Shown here in pieces: positions 1 through 6,671 of a stretch of 6,880 nt of DNA; the stretch's first letter is position 1; each line of letters begins with the position of its first letter. This DNA is from Clostridiales bacterium (GTDB lineage: Bacteria > Bacillota > Clostridia > Christensenellales > CAG-138). Made by a program: the position numbers and the translations under genes. The notes beneath the pieces are model-generated. The model searched no databases and was not told the DNA's origin. It saw only the letters and a program-made list of their open reading frames with translations. The stretch is taken from contig JAAZFD010000122.1 in assembly GCA_012511925.1 (NCBI GenBank), forward strand, positions 1 through 6,880. Reading direction: 5' to 3'.

Positions 1-21
1 CAAATAATCTCGATACGATAG

Positions 22-59
22 AAAAAGCGGTGCGGAAACGTATCGCTTTTTTATTTTTT
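22..59 (+). terminator. Rho-independent terminator of an unseen upstream gene
   Basis: A 13-bp uninterrupted stem (22-34 with 39-51, including two G-U pairs) closes a GAAA tetraloop at 35-38. It is followed by T, A and six T residues at 52-59. The stem has AAAAAGCG on the left arm and CGCTTTTT on the right, so the U-tract partly overlaps the stem. The upstream gene itself is not visible: in-frame stops occur at 5-7 and 19-21, so its end could lie in the first 21 bases, but the product cannot be told. The terminator separates engB from whatever lies upstream. Confidence 0.88.
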
Positions 60-79
60 AAAATATTAGCCTTATTCAG

Positions 80-108
80 TTGCAAAACTAAATGCATACT
101 GTTAAAAT
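80..108 (+). promoter_or_regulatory. Sigma-A-type promoter for engB
   Basis: A -35 box TTGCAA (80-85) is separated by exactly 17 bp from a -10 box TAAAAT (103-108). A TG at 100-101 one base before the -10 makes it an extended -10 promoter. The predicted start is near 115, giving a leader of about 23 nt. It lies between the upstream terminator and engB, so engB probably starts its own transcript. Confidence 0.68.
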
Positions 109-137
109 AGCAATGCAAAAAATATAGGGGAGGGAAA

Positions 138-761
138 ATGGAAGAGTACACGATTAAAAACACAACCTTTGTTATGAGTGCGGTATCGAGTAGCGCCGTC
201 CCAGAAGAGTTTGCAATGGAAATAGCCATGGTAGGCAGGTCGAATGTACGAAAGTCCTCCCTGCTAAATTCGCTATGCAATAACTTTAAGCTCGCAAAGG
301 TTTCGCAAGCCCCAGGAAAAACCCGTCATATAAACTATTTTTTGGTGAACGATGAATTCTACTTGGTTGACCTACCGGGATATGGCTTTGCTAAAACCTC
401 AAAGAAAGAAAAGGAACGCTGGTCTGTGCTTTTAGAGGATTACCTATCCTCTGGGCGAGTTAAGCATATTTTTCTGCTTTTAGACATAAGACATGAACCA
501 ACTGTAGAGGATAAACAAATGTATCAGTGGATAATATACTACGGCATACCGTTTACGATAGTTGCCACAAAGGCAGACAAACTTGCCTTCACAAAAAGGC
601 AAAATGCGGCAAACATGGTCGCTAAAAGTTTGGGTGCACCACCCTATGCTTTGGCATATTCATCTGAAACTCAAACGGGCAGAGAAACGCTATTAAAAAG
701 AATAGGTGCAATTATCGGAGATACTGTGCAAAAATGCACAAAAGATATTGATTCCGAATAG
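138..761 (+). CDS. engB: Ribosome-assembly GTPase EngB/YsxC with altered P-loop
   Basis: A 207-residue GTPase of the EngB/YsxC/YihA family, a usual length for it. Family members act in the cytosol in late assembly of the 50S ribosomal subunit. G-motifs are in order: G1 at residues 33-40, a PGKT switch-I motif at 59-62, DLPGYG (G3) at 78-83, TKADK (G4) at 144-148 and YSSET (G5) at 174-178. The N-terminus, with the FVMSAV segment before the P-loop, aligns with the usual family start. An AGGGGAGGG ribosome binding site at 126-134 supports ATG 138. The oddity is G1: it reads GRSNVRKS, with Arg38 (codon CGA, 249-251) where the family has an almost invariant glycine directly before the catalytic lysine. 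All other motifs look intact, so this is a recent substitution, a sequencing error, or a copy with impaired nucleotide binding. Family identity is near certain; activity is uncertain. Confidence 0.95.
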   Translation: MEEYTIKNTTFVMSAVSSSAVPEEFAMEIAMVGRSNVRKSSLLNSLCNNFKLAKVSQAPGKTRHINYFLVNDEFYLVDLPGYGFAKTSKKEKERWSVLLEDYLSSGRVKHIFLLLDIRHEPTVEDKQMYQWIIYYGIPFTIVATKADKLAFTKRQNAANMVAKSLGAPPYALAYSSETQTGRETLLKRIGAIIGDTVQKCTKDIDSE

Positions 762-775
762 TTTTTAACTATAAT
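748..775 (+). promoter_or_regulatory. Possible promoter for the zinc-ribbon gene
   Basis: A perfect TATAAT (770-775) lies 16 bp downstream of TTGATT (748-753, four of six consensus bases), which overlaps the last codons of engB. The predicted start near 782 would drive the gene at 828 and the phosphoesterase behind it. The 66-nt gap after engB leaves room for it, but AT-rich spacers produce such boxes by chance, and read-through from the engB promoter is also possible. Confidence 0.4.
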
Positions 776-784
776 ATTATACAT

Positions 785-797
785 GCTATTGGATAGC
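785..797 (+). other. Small hairpin in the leader before the zinc-ribbon gene
   Basis: GCTAT (785-789), loop TGG, ATAGC (793-797) form a perfect 5-bp stem. No T-tract follows, so it is not a terminator. If transcription starts near 782, the hairpin would sit at the extreme 5' end of the mRNA, where such structures can protect transcripts. It is short enough to be chance. Confidence 0.25.
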
Positions 798-827
798 TAA
801 AAAATAACATATTAGAGGTGTTGGAAC

Positions 828-1376
828 ATGGGTTTAAAACTCTGCCCCATTTGCGAACTTAATTATATTCCTTTCGAAAAAGATATATGTGATGTTTGCG
901 CACGTGGAAGAAGAAAAGTTGAAGTCCAAGAGGAGCAAATATGTGTTGCATGTAAAGAAAATATTGTTGTGCGTGGTGAGAATATGTGTGTGTCTTGTTT
1001 GCACGATAAGGTGCTAAGCAAGCGCTTGGAGACGGAAAGACCCATTAAGCCTGTTCTACGGTTAAAGGACGAAGAGGATATTGACGATATAGATATCGAG
1101 CCAGAGCTAATCGAAATCGATGTTGAGGATGACGAGGATATAATCCCCGAAACTGAGCTTGATGTTTTCGCTCGTACCTTAGGTATAGATGAGGACGAGG
1201 AAGACGAAGAAGATATAGAGGGTGAAGAAGAGTTTGAAGATGAAAGCGATGACATTGTTTCGCTTCATTATGATTCAGACGAAGATGACGAAGAAAACGA
1301 AGGAAACGAAGAAGAACTCGAAAACGATTTAATTAGAATTCGTCCCACAAAAAAGAACCCCACAAGCCCCCGATAA
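828..1376 (+). CDS. Double zinc-ribbon protein with acidic tail, function unknown
   Basis: I do not recognise this 182-residue protein as a named family. Its N-terminal third carries two four-cysteine clusters with identical spacing, CX2C-X11-CX2C: Cys6/9/21/24 and Cys39/42/54/57. These are probably two zinc ribbons arising by duplication. A basic stretch (RGRRK, 26-30) lies between them. Residues 81-167 are extremely acidic (about 50 Asp/Glu of 87) and probably disordered. The last 13 residues are basic (RIRPTKKNPTSPR from 170). There is no signal peptide or membrane segment, so it should be cytosolic. ATG 828 follows GAGGTG (815-820) at good spacing. It ends 17 nt before the phosphoesterase, suggesting an operon. 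The zinc ribbons suggest binding of nucleic acid or protein, and the acidic tail could contact basic partners or act as a nucleic-acid mimic, but this is inference. Confidence 0.85.
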   Translation: MGLKLCPICELNYIPFEKDICDVCARGRRKVEVQEEQICVACKENIVVRGENMCVSCLHDKVLSKRLETERPIKPVLRLKDEEDIDDIDIEPELIEIDVEDDEDIIPETELDVFARTLGIDEDEEDEEDIEGEEEFEDESDDIVSLHYDSDEDDEENEGNEEELENDLIRIRPTKKNPTSPR

Positions 1377-1393
1377 CATTAGAAGGAGTATTA

Positions 1394-2080
1394 ATGAATA
1401 TATTCGCAATAGGGGATTTGCACCTGTCAAAGCATGATAAGCCTATGGATATTTTCGGTGCGGAATGGAAAAACCATGCCGAAAAGATTCAAACCGCTTG
1501 GAATAATATCGTTACAAACGATGATGTTGTGCTTATCCCCGGCGATATTTCATGGGCTATGACTCTTGAGAATGCACTTTACGACCTATCCGAAATCTTA
1601 TCCTTACCAGGTGAAAAGATTTTCATAAGGGGCAATCATGACTATTGGTGGGCATCATACAACAAGGTAAAAAACACTTTTTCTAAATATAAAAATGTTC
1701 ACTTTCTGCAAAACAACTCAATAGTTTTTGGCGAATATTCCTTCGTTGGCACAAGGGGCTGGCTTATTCCCTCCTGCGCTGGCTATTGCCTATCAGACGA
1801 GCGAGTTTATAAGCGTGAGCTAATAAGGCTTGAGATGTCCTTGCAAACAGCTCAGGAAAATAAAACAAAGATAGCCATGCTGCATTTTCCACCGCTTTTT
1901 GACGACCAAGTAATTTCGGGCTTCGTAGAGCTATTAGAAAAATACGAGGTAGATACCGTAGTATATGCCCATTTACACGGCAAATCCTGCAAATTAGGAT
2001 TTGAGGGTGAGCGAAACGGCGTAAAATATATGCTTTGCTCTGCGGACTATATTGATTTCCAACCGATTCGAATAATATAG
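1394..2080 (+). CDS. Calcineurin-like metallophosphoesterase (predicted phosphohydrolase)
   Basis: A 228-residue enzyme with the full set of metallophosphoesterase motifs: GDLH (7-10, metal ligands Asp8 and His10), GDISW (50-54, Asp51), GNHDYWW (80-86, Asn81 and His82), His164 in LHFPP, and the AHLHG motif (192-196, His193 and His195). These build a two-metal active site for hydrolysing phosphoesters. The tight architecture with NHDYWW and the AHLHG ending resembles the cytosolic predicted phosphohydrolases grouped as COG1768. The substrate is unknown. There is no signal peptide or transmembrane segment, so it should act in the cytosol. ATG 1394 is preceded by AGAAGGAG (1381-1388) at 5-nt spacing. 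It is probably translated from one mRNA with the zinc-ribbon gene 17 nt upstream. No clear terminator follows it, and the next gene has its own strong promoter. Confidence 0.93.
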   Translation: MNIFAIGDLHLSKHDKPMDIFGAEWKNHAEKIQTAWNNIVTNDDVVLIPGDISWAMTLENALYDLSEILSLPGEKIFIRGNHDYWWASYNKVKNTFSKYKNVHFLQNNSIVFGEYSFVGTRGWLIPSCAGYCLSDERVYKRELIRLEMSLQTAQENKTKIAMLHFPPLFDDQVISGFVELLEKYEVDTVVYAHLHGKSCKLGFEGERNGVKYMLCSADYIDFQPIRII

Positions 2081-2104
2081 AACAACAATTCCATTATCTT
2101 TTAC

Positions 2105-2133
2105 TTGACAAAGTTTTCATAATACAATATAAT
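2105..2133 (+). promoter_or_regulatory. Perfect consensus sigma-A promoter of the ABC operon
   Basis: TTGACA (2105-2110) and TATAAT (2128-2133) both match the consensus at all six positions, with the optimal 17-bp spacer. The start should fall near 2140, leaving a leader of about 24 nt that holds an AGGGGGG ribosome binding site (2153-2159). A second TATAAT at 2134-2139 is too far from the -35 to be the main box. I see no operator palindrome, so expression may be strong and constitutive. Confidence 0.85.
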
Positions 2134-2163
2134 TATAATATACGTGTAATTTAGGGGGGCAAT

Positions 2164-5100
2164 ATGATATTTAAGTATAGCCTTAAGGGCTTAATGCGAA
2201 CACCTTTTCGGACAATTCTGTTCTTAATTTTGCTTGCCGTTGTAACCTCATTGATGATTTTAGGAACTAACATGAAGCTAACCAGCGAAAACCTATTAAA
2301 AGAAGCAGATGAGAAGTTCGACACAGTAGCAACCTTAGAGTACATGGGTAAAAACTATCCAGATGTTAGTCTATACGATGCTACATTAGTAAATCTAATC
2401 GAAAAATACGATTTTGAGAAACTCAATGATGCGCCCTATGTATTAAGTTATGAGCCTGCGTTAAATATAAGAGGTACAATAGCCGATTTCACAATGAAGG
2501 CTTTAGCAAAACCGTATAAGGATTTCTCGATAATTCAGTTCCAAGTTATAAGAATAAATGAGGAAGAAAACTACGCCTCATGTATGCTTCTAAAAACATA
2601 TTATGCATACGAACCTAGAGTCGATGGGCTTATTTTTAGGCTCCAAAACCTTCAAGATGTAATGTATTGGGTTGGACTAAGAGAAGGCTCAAAGTATGTG
2701 GCACATGGTAAGTTTTCGTTTACCGGGGTCGAAAACTTCATTACAAGCAGTTATGATACCAAACTGATTACCGATGATGAATATAATAGATTTGCACAGG
2801 CATTCTATAGCCATTTTGGTTCCAGTCGTGATTATTTTGGTTTGATGCTTGGGGGTAGGGTTTATCCCTATTCGGCGATGAAACTCTTAGATGAAGAGCC
2901 AAATAAAGATGAATGGCAATGGGGCAATTTCAGCAGGTTTGATATTGCAGTTCTATGGCAACAGATTATTGCAACCTACGAGGCGCAAAATAATTCCGTT
3001 CCGGTTACAGTTACCGATGATATTGATACCCTACCCGAGTTCCACCAAGGCGAAACATATTTCACAGAAGGCAAAGCATACGAAAAATCAGATGGTAGCA
3101 ATGTTGTGATAATAAGCGATATGATGGCGAAGCAAATGAAGCTGTCAATAGGGGACAAGCTACACATAGATTTGCACTATGCTAAAAATTCTGCAGGCTA
3201 TTATGATAGCTATTGGGCGCCTATGGGCTTTGACCATTCAGCCGACTACAAGATAGTAGGCATTTATAAGTCAACAAACGATATGTATGCAAACGTTTAC
3301 ATTCCCAAAACGGGCAACGAGTCATGGCTTCCTCAAATGGCAAACTCATACAAGCTGGGTCGCTTTGTGATTCAAAACGGCTACGGCATGGAATTCTTAG
3401 AGGAAATCAAGCCATTTTTAGAATCGAGAATGTCCACAACCGTTTACGACCAAGGCTATATGGGCGTTGCACAACCGTTAAAGGCGATGCGGGAAACCGC
3501 TCTTATTTTGCTAATAGCAACCTCGGCTTGTTGCGTTGCCATACTATTCCTGTTTGCGTATATGTTCATAACAAAGCATAAATCAAACATTAAAACAATG
3601 CTCTCATTGGGAGCAGGGGTAAAACGTGCAAGAAGCTATTTATTCCTCGCCGTATTGGTGCTTGCGTTGATTTCAATCGCCTTGGGTGCAACGGTAGGGC
3701 ATTTCATGTCCGATAGAATCATACAAAGTGCATACGAAGCAGCCGAGAAAAACAACGCTCTCGATATGCGTTACAGCCTGCTTTACATTGGCTCTGGCAA
3801 TGTTGATTTCAAAGTAAGTTTTGCTTCCGATTATCGCTATGCAATCATTTGTGGCGGAGCGGTTTTTGCCTTACTTATATTGATTTGCCTTGTATTTATA
3901 AACGCAACCTTGAATTTTGACAGGTTCGACGAATACAAAACTGCATCAGCAAAGATGCGCAGGTTCTTCGGAGTGTTACACCACAGCTTTGTATCTATTT
4001 TCAGAAGCATGGGAAGAAGTGTAATAGTTCCAATCGTTTCAGCCGTATTAGTCTTGCTTTTAATCATCTATGCAAGTATGTTATCCGACAATAAGGCAAA
4101 AATCGATACGCTGTACGATACAATACCTGTGCGAGCATACTTCACATCGATAGACGGACGGCAGGTTGACGGATTATTGCTTTCGGGTGATTTGGCGCAG
4201 GATATAATTGAAACCGATTTTGTTGAATCTGCAAACTTCTCATTTAGCGTGCGTTATAAAATGTTGGGCTACTATAATGATCAATATCTTGACAAGGATG
4301 GCAATCCTACTTTCTTAGACACCGATAAACTGTCAATCCCTCCGCAAGATTCTTTTGCCTACGAAAGGGTAATGGCAGAAATATTTATGTGGGACAAATT
4401 GGTGTTCACAAACAATATTTATGCCGCACCAGAGTTATTCTTTGCCAACGAGCCAAAAATGGCGTTTGCAGAGGGCTATGATGCTTCCGTATTCAACGAA
4501 ATTGAATATGTATGCGGTGTATCATCGTCATTTGCTATGCAATATGGCTTAGAGCTTGGCGATACTATCAGGGTTGCCCCCGCAACGAGAAGCGAGTGGG
4601 GAGGCTTTGACCTATATGAAGCCGAGTTAAAAATTGTATGCATTTACGCAAAGCAAAGCACATCAGAAAACATTTTCTGCCCTGCACCGCTATTGAGCAC
4701 ACATATTATCAACTACAAATTCATTTATGATACACCCGAAGGCAAGTATGAGCTTAGATACGACGAAGAAACAGGCAAATACCAAACGGTATATGTTGAA
4801 AAAGCACAAGGCGATGCTTCCGAGTTAATAGGCTTTGAGGAAATCGATGCAAAAGATATGAGCATCATGGCATACGGTCAAATTCATTCCTTGAGCTTTG
4901 AGCTTAAAAACAAAAATAGCATAAGCGAGTTCAAAGAATATTTAGAGGAAACGGGTTATGGCTCACGAGGGAAAATCGGGCAAATTCGAAAATCGATTAC
5001 TATTGACGATAATGCGCTGGTTCTTTCCGTTTCGGGTCTGCAAAAGAACGTAGGCTACATGGAAGCGCTGTACCCTGTTATATTTGCACTCGTAATCGCA

Positions 5101-5400
5101 ATAGGCTTTGTGGTATCGTACTTGCTCACAAAGAGCAGGAGGGCGGAGTTGGCAGTAATGCGAAGCATGGGCGCAGGTTCTGTAAGAACATTCTTCACAC
5201 TGTTTACCGAGCAGTTAATACTCTGCATTTTCGGAGCAACAATCGGAATTTTAGCATCGCTGTTTTTCACTAAACAATTCGTTTTTGAACACTATATAAG
5301 CATTGCTATCTATGTAGCTTGTTATATGGCAGGTATAGTAATATCCGCTATGGCTATGAACAGGCTTAACGTACTAAAAATATTAACGTCAAACGACTAA
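2164..5400 (+). CDS. FtsX/MacB-type ABC transporter permease, duplicated, 1078 aa
   Basis: A large membrane permease made of two FtsX-like halves. Predicted membrane segments are at about residues 16-34, 446-468, 491-512 and 557-580 in the first half, and 618-640, 969-989, 1012-1035 and 1045-1065 in the second: one plus three in each half. Each half carries the cytoplasmic motif typical of FtsX domains, LSLGAG at 480-485 and MRSMGAG at 999-1005. Two large extracytoplasmic domains, about 410 (35-445) and 328 residues (641-968), lie between. Such permeases are type VII (MacB/LolCDE-like) mechanotransmission ABC proteins, which move lipoproteins, peptides or antibiotics at the outer face of the membrane, or signal, rather than pump across the bilayer. 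ATG 2164 follows AGGGGGG at 4-nt spacing. The ATPase starts 11 nt downstream and is its obvious partner. The substrate cannot be deduced. No membrane-fusion protein or two-component system adjoins it. Confidence 0.93.
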   Translation: MIFKYSLKGLMRTPFRTILFLILLAVVTSLMILGTNMKLTSENLLKEADEKFDTVATLEYMGKNYPDVSLYDATLVNLIEKYDFEKLNDAPYVLSYEPALNIRGTIADFTMKALAKPYKDFSIIQFQVIRINEEENYASCMLLKTYYAYEPRVDGLIFRLQNLQDVMYWVGLREGSKYVAHGKFSFTGVENFITSSYDTKLITDDEYNRFAQAFYSHFGSSRDYFGLMLGGRVYPYSAMKLLDEEPNKDEWQWGNFSRFDIAVLWQQIIATYEAQNNSVPVTVTDDIDTLPEFHQGETYFTEGKAYEKSDGSNVVIISDMMAKQMKLSIGDKLHIDLHYAKNSAGYYDSYWAPMGFDHSADYKIVGIYKSTNDMYANVYIPKTGNESWLPQMANSYKLGRFVIQNGYGMEFLEEIKPFLESRMSTTVYDQGYMGVAQPLKAMRETALILLIATSACCVAILFLFAYMFITKHKSNIKTMLSLGAGVKRARSYLFLAVLVLALISIALGATVGHFMSDRIIQSAYEAAEKNNALDMRYSLLYIGSGNVDFKVSFASDYRYAIICGGAVFALLILICLVFINATLNFDRFDEYKTASAKMRRFFGVLHHSFVSIFRSMGRSVIVPIVSAVLVLLLIIYASMLSDNKAKIDTLYDTIPVRAYFTSIDGRQVDGLLLSGDLAQDIIETDFVESANFSFSVRYKMLGYYNDQYLDKDGNPTFLDTDKLSIPPQDSFAYERVMAEIFMWDKLVFTNNIYAAPELFFANEPKMAFAEGYDASVFNEIEYVCGVSSSFAMQYGLELGDTIRVAPATRSEWGGFDLYEAELKIVCIYAKQSTSENIFCPAPLLSTHIINYKFIYDTPEGKYELRYDEETGKYQTVYVEKAQGDASELIGFEEIDAKDMSIMAYGQIHSLSFELKNKNSISEFKEYLEETGYGSRGKIGQIRKSITIDDNALVLSVSGLQKNVGYMEALYPVIFALVIAIGFVVSYLLTKSRRAELAVMRSMGAGSVRTFFTLFTEQLILCIFGATIGILASLFFTKQFVFEHYISIAIYVACYMAGIVISAMAMNRLNVLKILTSND

Positions 5401-5411
5401 GGGAGGAAATC

Positions 5412-6089
5412 ATGGGAATTTTGAAGCTAAACGATGTTTCGTACACATACAGAAACAGATATCAGCATGTAGACGCTGTGAAAAACGTATCTTTCGAGTT
5501 TGAAAGAGGCAAGCTGTACGCAATAGTGGGCAAGAGCGGAAGCGGTAAAACAACTCTTCTTTCTATGATAGCAGGACTTGACGTTCCAACAAATGGCGAG
5601 GTGGTTTTCGGTGATAAGTCAACTGCAAAGCTGAACAGAGATATGTATAGAAGGCAGGATGTAGCGGTTATTTATCAGAATTTTAACCTGTTCCCCTTGC
5701 TTACAGTTTTAGAAAATGTAACATACCCCTTAGAGCTATGCGGAGTGCGCGGCAAGGAAGCAAAAAAGCGAGCAAAGGAGAAAATCGCAACAGTTGGTTT
5801 GCCAGATACCGTTCACAGACGTTTTCCGTCCATGCTTTCGGGCGGAGAGCAACAGCGTGTGGCAATAGCAAGGGCGTTGGTTTCTTCGGCAAGAATTATT
5901 TTAGCAGACGAACCAACAGGCAACTTAGACACTGAAAACGGCAACAACATAATTCAGATTCTAAGCGAATTAGCGCACAAACAAGGTTATTGTGTTATAA
6001 TCGTAACGCATGATATGAGCATAGCAGAAAAATCGGACGTTATTCTTTCAATGCGAGATGGTGCAGTTACGGTTAAGGAGAACAAATAA
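5412..6089 (+). CDS. LolD/MacB-family ABC transporter ATPase
   Basis: A 225-residue ABC ATPase, complete and of normal length for the LolD/MacB/FtsE class. It has Walker [10 protein letters not shown] at 40-48, Q-loop Gln89 in YQNFNLFP, signature LSGGEQQR at 142-149, Walker B IILADE at 162-167 with catalytic Glu167, D-loop TGNLD at 169-173 and H-loop His200 in VTHD. The [13 protein letters not shown] stretch and ADEPTGNLD are typical of ATPases that pair with FtsX-type permeases. It should sit on the cytoplasmic face bound to the permease encoded 11 nt upstream and power its conformational change. ATG 5412 follows GGGAGG (5401-5406) at 5-nt spacing, right after the permease stop. It is not an EcfA-type ATPase as judged by these motifs, so it is unlikely to energise the BioY encoded next door. 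Confidence 0.95.
   Translation: MGILKLNDVSYTYRNRYQHVDAVKNVSFEFERGKLYAIVGKSGSGKTTLLSMIAGLDVPTNGEVVFGDKSTAKLNRDMYRRQDVAVIYQNFNLFPLLTVLENVTYPLELCGVRGKEAKKRAKEKIATVGLPDTVHRRFPSMLSGGEQQRVAIARALVSSARIILADEPTGNLDTENGNNIIQILSELAHKQGYCVIIVTHDMSIAEKSDVILSMRDGAVTVKENK
6075..6080 (+). promoter_or_regulatory. Distant Shine-Dalgarno-like AAGGAG before bioY
   Basis: The only good Shine-Dalgarno match upstream of bioY, AAGGAG, lies inside the last codons of the ATPase gene, 18 nt before ATG 6099, much farther than the usual 5-9 nt. Nothing better lies between. With only 9 nt between the ATPase stop and the bioY start, ribosomes ending the ATPase probably restart on bioY by translational coupling. Confidence 0.45.
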
Positions 6090-6098
6090 CCAAAAACA

Positions 6099-6647
6099 AT
6101 GAAAAAAACTGCAATAAAGAACCTAATTCTCTGTGCGTTGTTTAGCGCACTAATCTGCATAGGCGCTTTTATAAAAATTCCGTTTATATTAGTGCCTATA
6201 ACATTGCAAACGCATTTTGTATTGCTTTGCGGCTTGATTTTAGGTGCGAAATTAGGCTTTATATCCGTGGCAGTCTATGTGCTTTTAGGGCTAGTGGGAC
6301 TGCCCGTGTTCACGCAGGGCGGGGGAATAGGCTATGTGCTGCAGCCTACATTCGGCTATATATTAGGATTTGGGCTTGCGGCGCTAATATCGGGCTACGC
6401 AATCGAGAGATTCAAGAAAAAAACCTATTGGTCATACTTCCTAAGCGCTTTATTAGGCTATGCGGCGATTTATATTATAGGTTTGCCGTATTTCTATGTG
6501 GTATTCACAATACATTTAGGCAAAGAGATTACAATAATAAAACTATTGCTCACATGCTTTATAGTTTTCATACCCAGCGAAATGTTAAGCATTGCAATAG
6601 CATCATACCTTGCTAAAAGGTTGAAGCCATTCGTGAATAAGGTATAA
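6099..6647 (+). CDS. bioY: Biotin transporter S component BioY
   Basis: A 182-residue, very hydrophobic protein of the BioY family, the biotin-binding integral membrane component of ECF vitamin transporters. It is close to the usual family length. Family-typical segments are visible: the VPITLQTHF stretch after the first helix (32-40), GLVGLPVFTQGGG (64-76), and QPTFGYILGFGLAALISG (82-99). About six membrane helices are expected near 8-25, 38-50, 53-69, 79-101, 112-135 and 148-172. It captures biotin, usually with a shared EcfA/EcfA'/EcfT energising module encoded elsewhere; none is in this window, although some BioY proteins have been reported to work alone. The gene lies 9 nt after the LolD-like ATPase and shares its transcript. 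No biotin-repressor palindrome is seen nearby, so regulation by biotin is not evident. ATG 6099 is the only reasonable start. Confidence 0.93.
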   Translation: MKKTAIKNLILCALFSALICIGAFIKIPFILVPITLQTHFVLLCGLILGAKLGFISVAVYVLLGLVGLPVFTQGGGIGYVLQPTFGYILGFGLAALISGYAIERFKKKTYWSYFLSALLGYAAIYIIGLPYFYVVFTIHLGKEITIIKLLLTCFIVFIPSEMLSIAIASYLAKRLKPFVNKV

Positions 6648-6671
6648 ACCCTTTATACAAACAATGTATAA
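6642..6671 (+). repeat. Overlapping inverted repeats at the end of bioY
   Basis: GTATAAA (6642-6648), loop CCC and TTTATAC (6652-6658) form a perfect 7-bp stem overlapping the bioY stop codon. The right arm can instead pair with a third element, GTATAA at 6666-6671, across a 7-nt loop, so two exclusive hairpins are possible. The stems are AT-rich and no T-tract follows, so this is at best a weak terminator or an mRNA 3'-end stabiliser. Confidence 0.4.

Noticed and set aside
785..811. Hairpin after engB as a terminator
   Set aside because: The stem is only 5 bp and is followed by an A-rich, not T-rich, stretch.
863..1255. Serine-rich open frame on the minus strand
   Set aside because: It is the antisense shadow of the Asp/Glu-rich tail: GAN codons read backwards give serine and isoleucine. 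It has no family resemblance of its own and no upstream ribosome binding site was seen.
1068..1330. GAAGAY-like repetition as a DNA repeat or CRISPR-like array
   Set aside because: The repetition follows from Asp/Glu codons in the acidic tail. The units are irregular and there are no spacers.
2891..4067. Several short open frames on both strands inside the permease gene
   Set aside because: They lie entirely within a well-supported 1078-codon gene and have no recognisable domains.
5701..5935. Short open frames on both strands inside the ABC ATPase gene
   Set aside because: The ATPase reading frame carries every expected motif through this stretch, so these are shadows.
6227..6616. A 129-codon + strand frame inside bioY
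   Set aside because: It overlaps bioY in another frame, is rich in Arg and Cys as expected of an off-frame translation, and shows no family motif.
5412..6647. ATPase plus BioY as a complete ECF biotin transporter
   Set aside because: The ATPase has LolD/MacB-type features and sits right behind its FtsX-type permease. There is no EcfT and no second EcfA, so the pair is not an ECF module.
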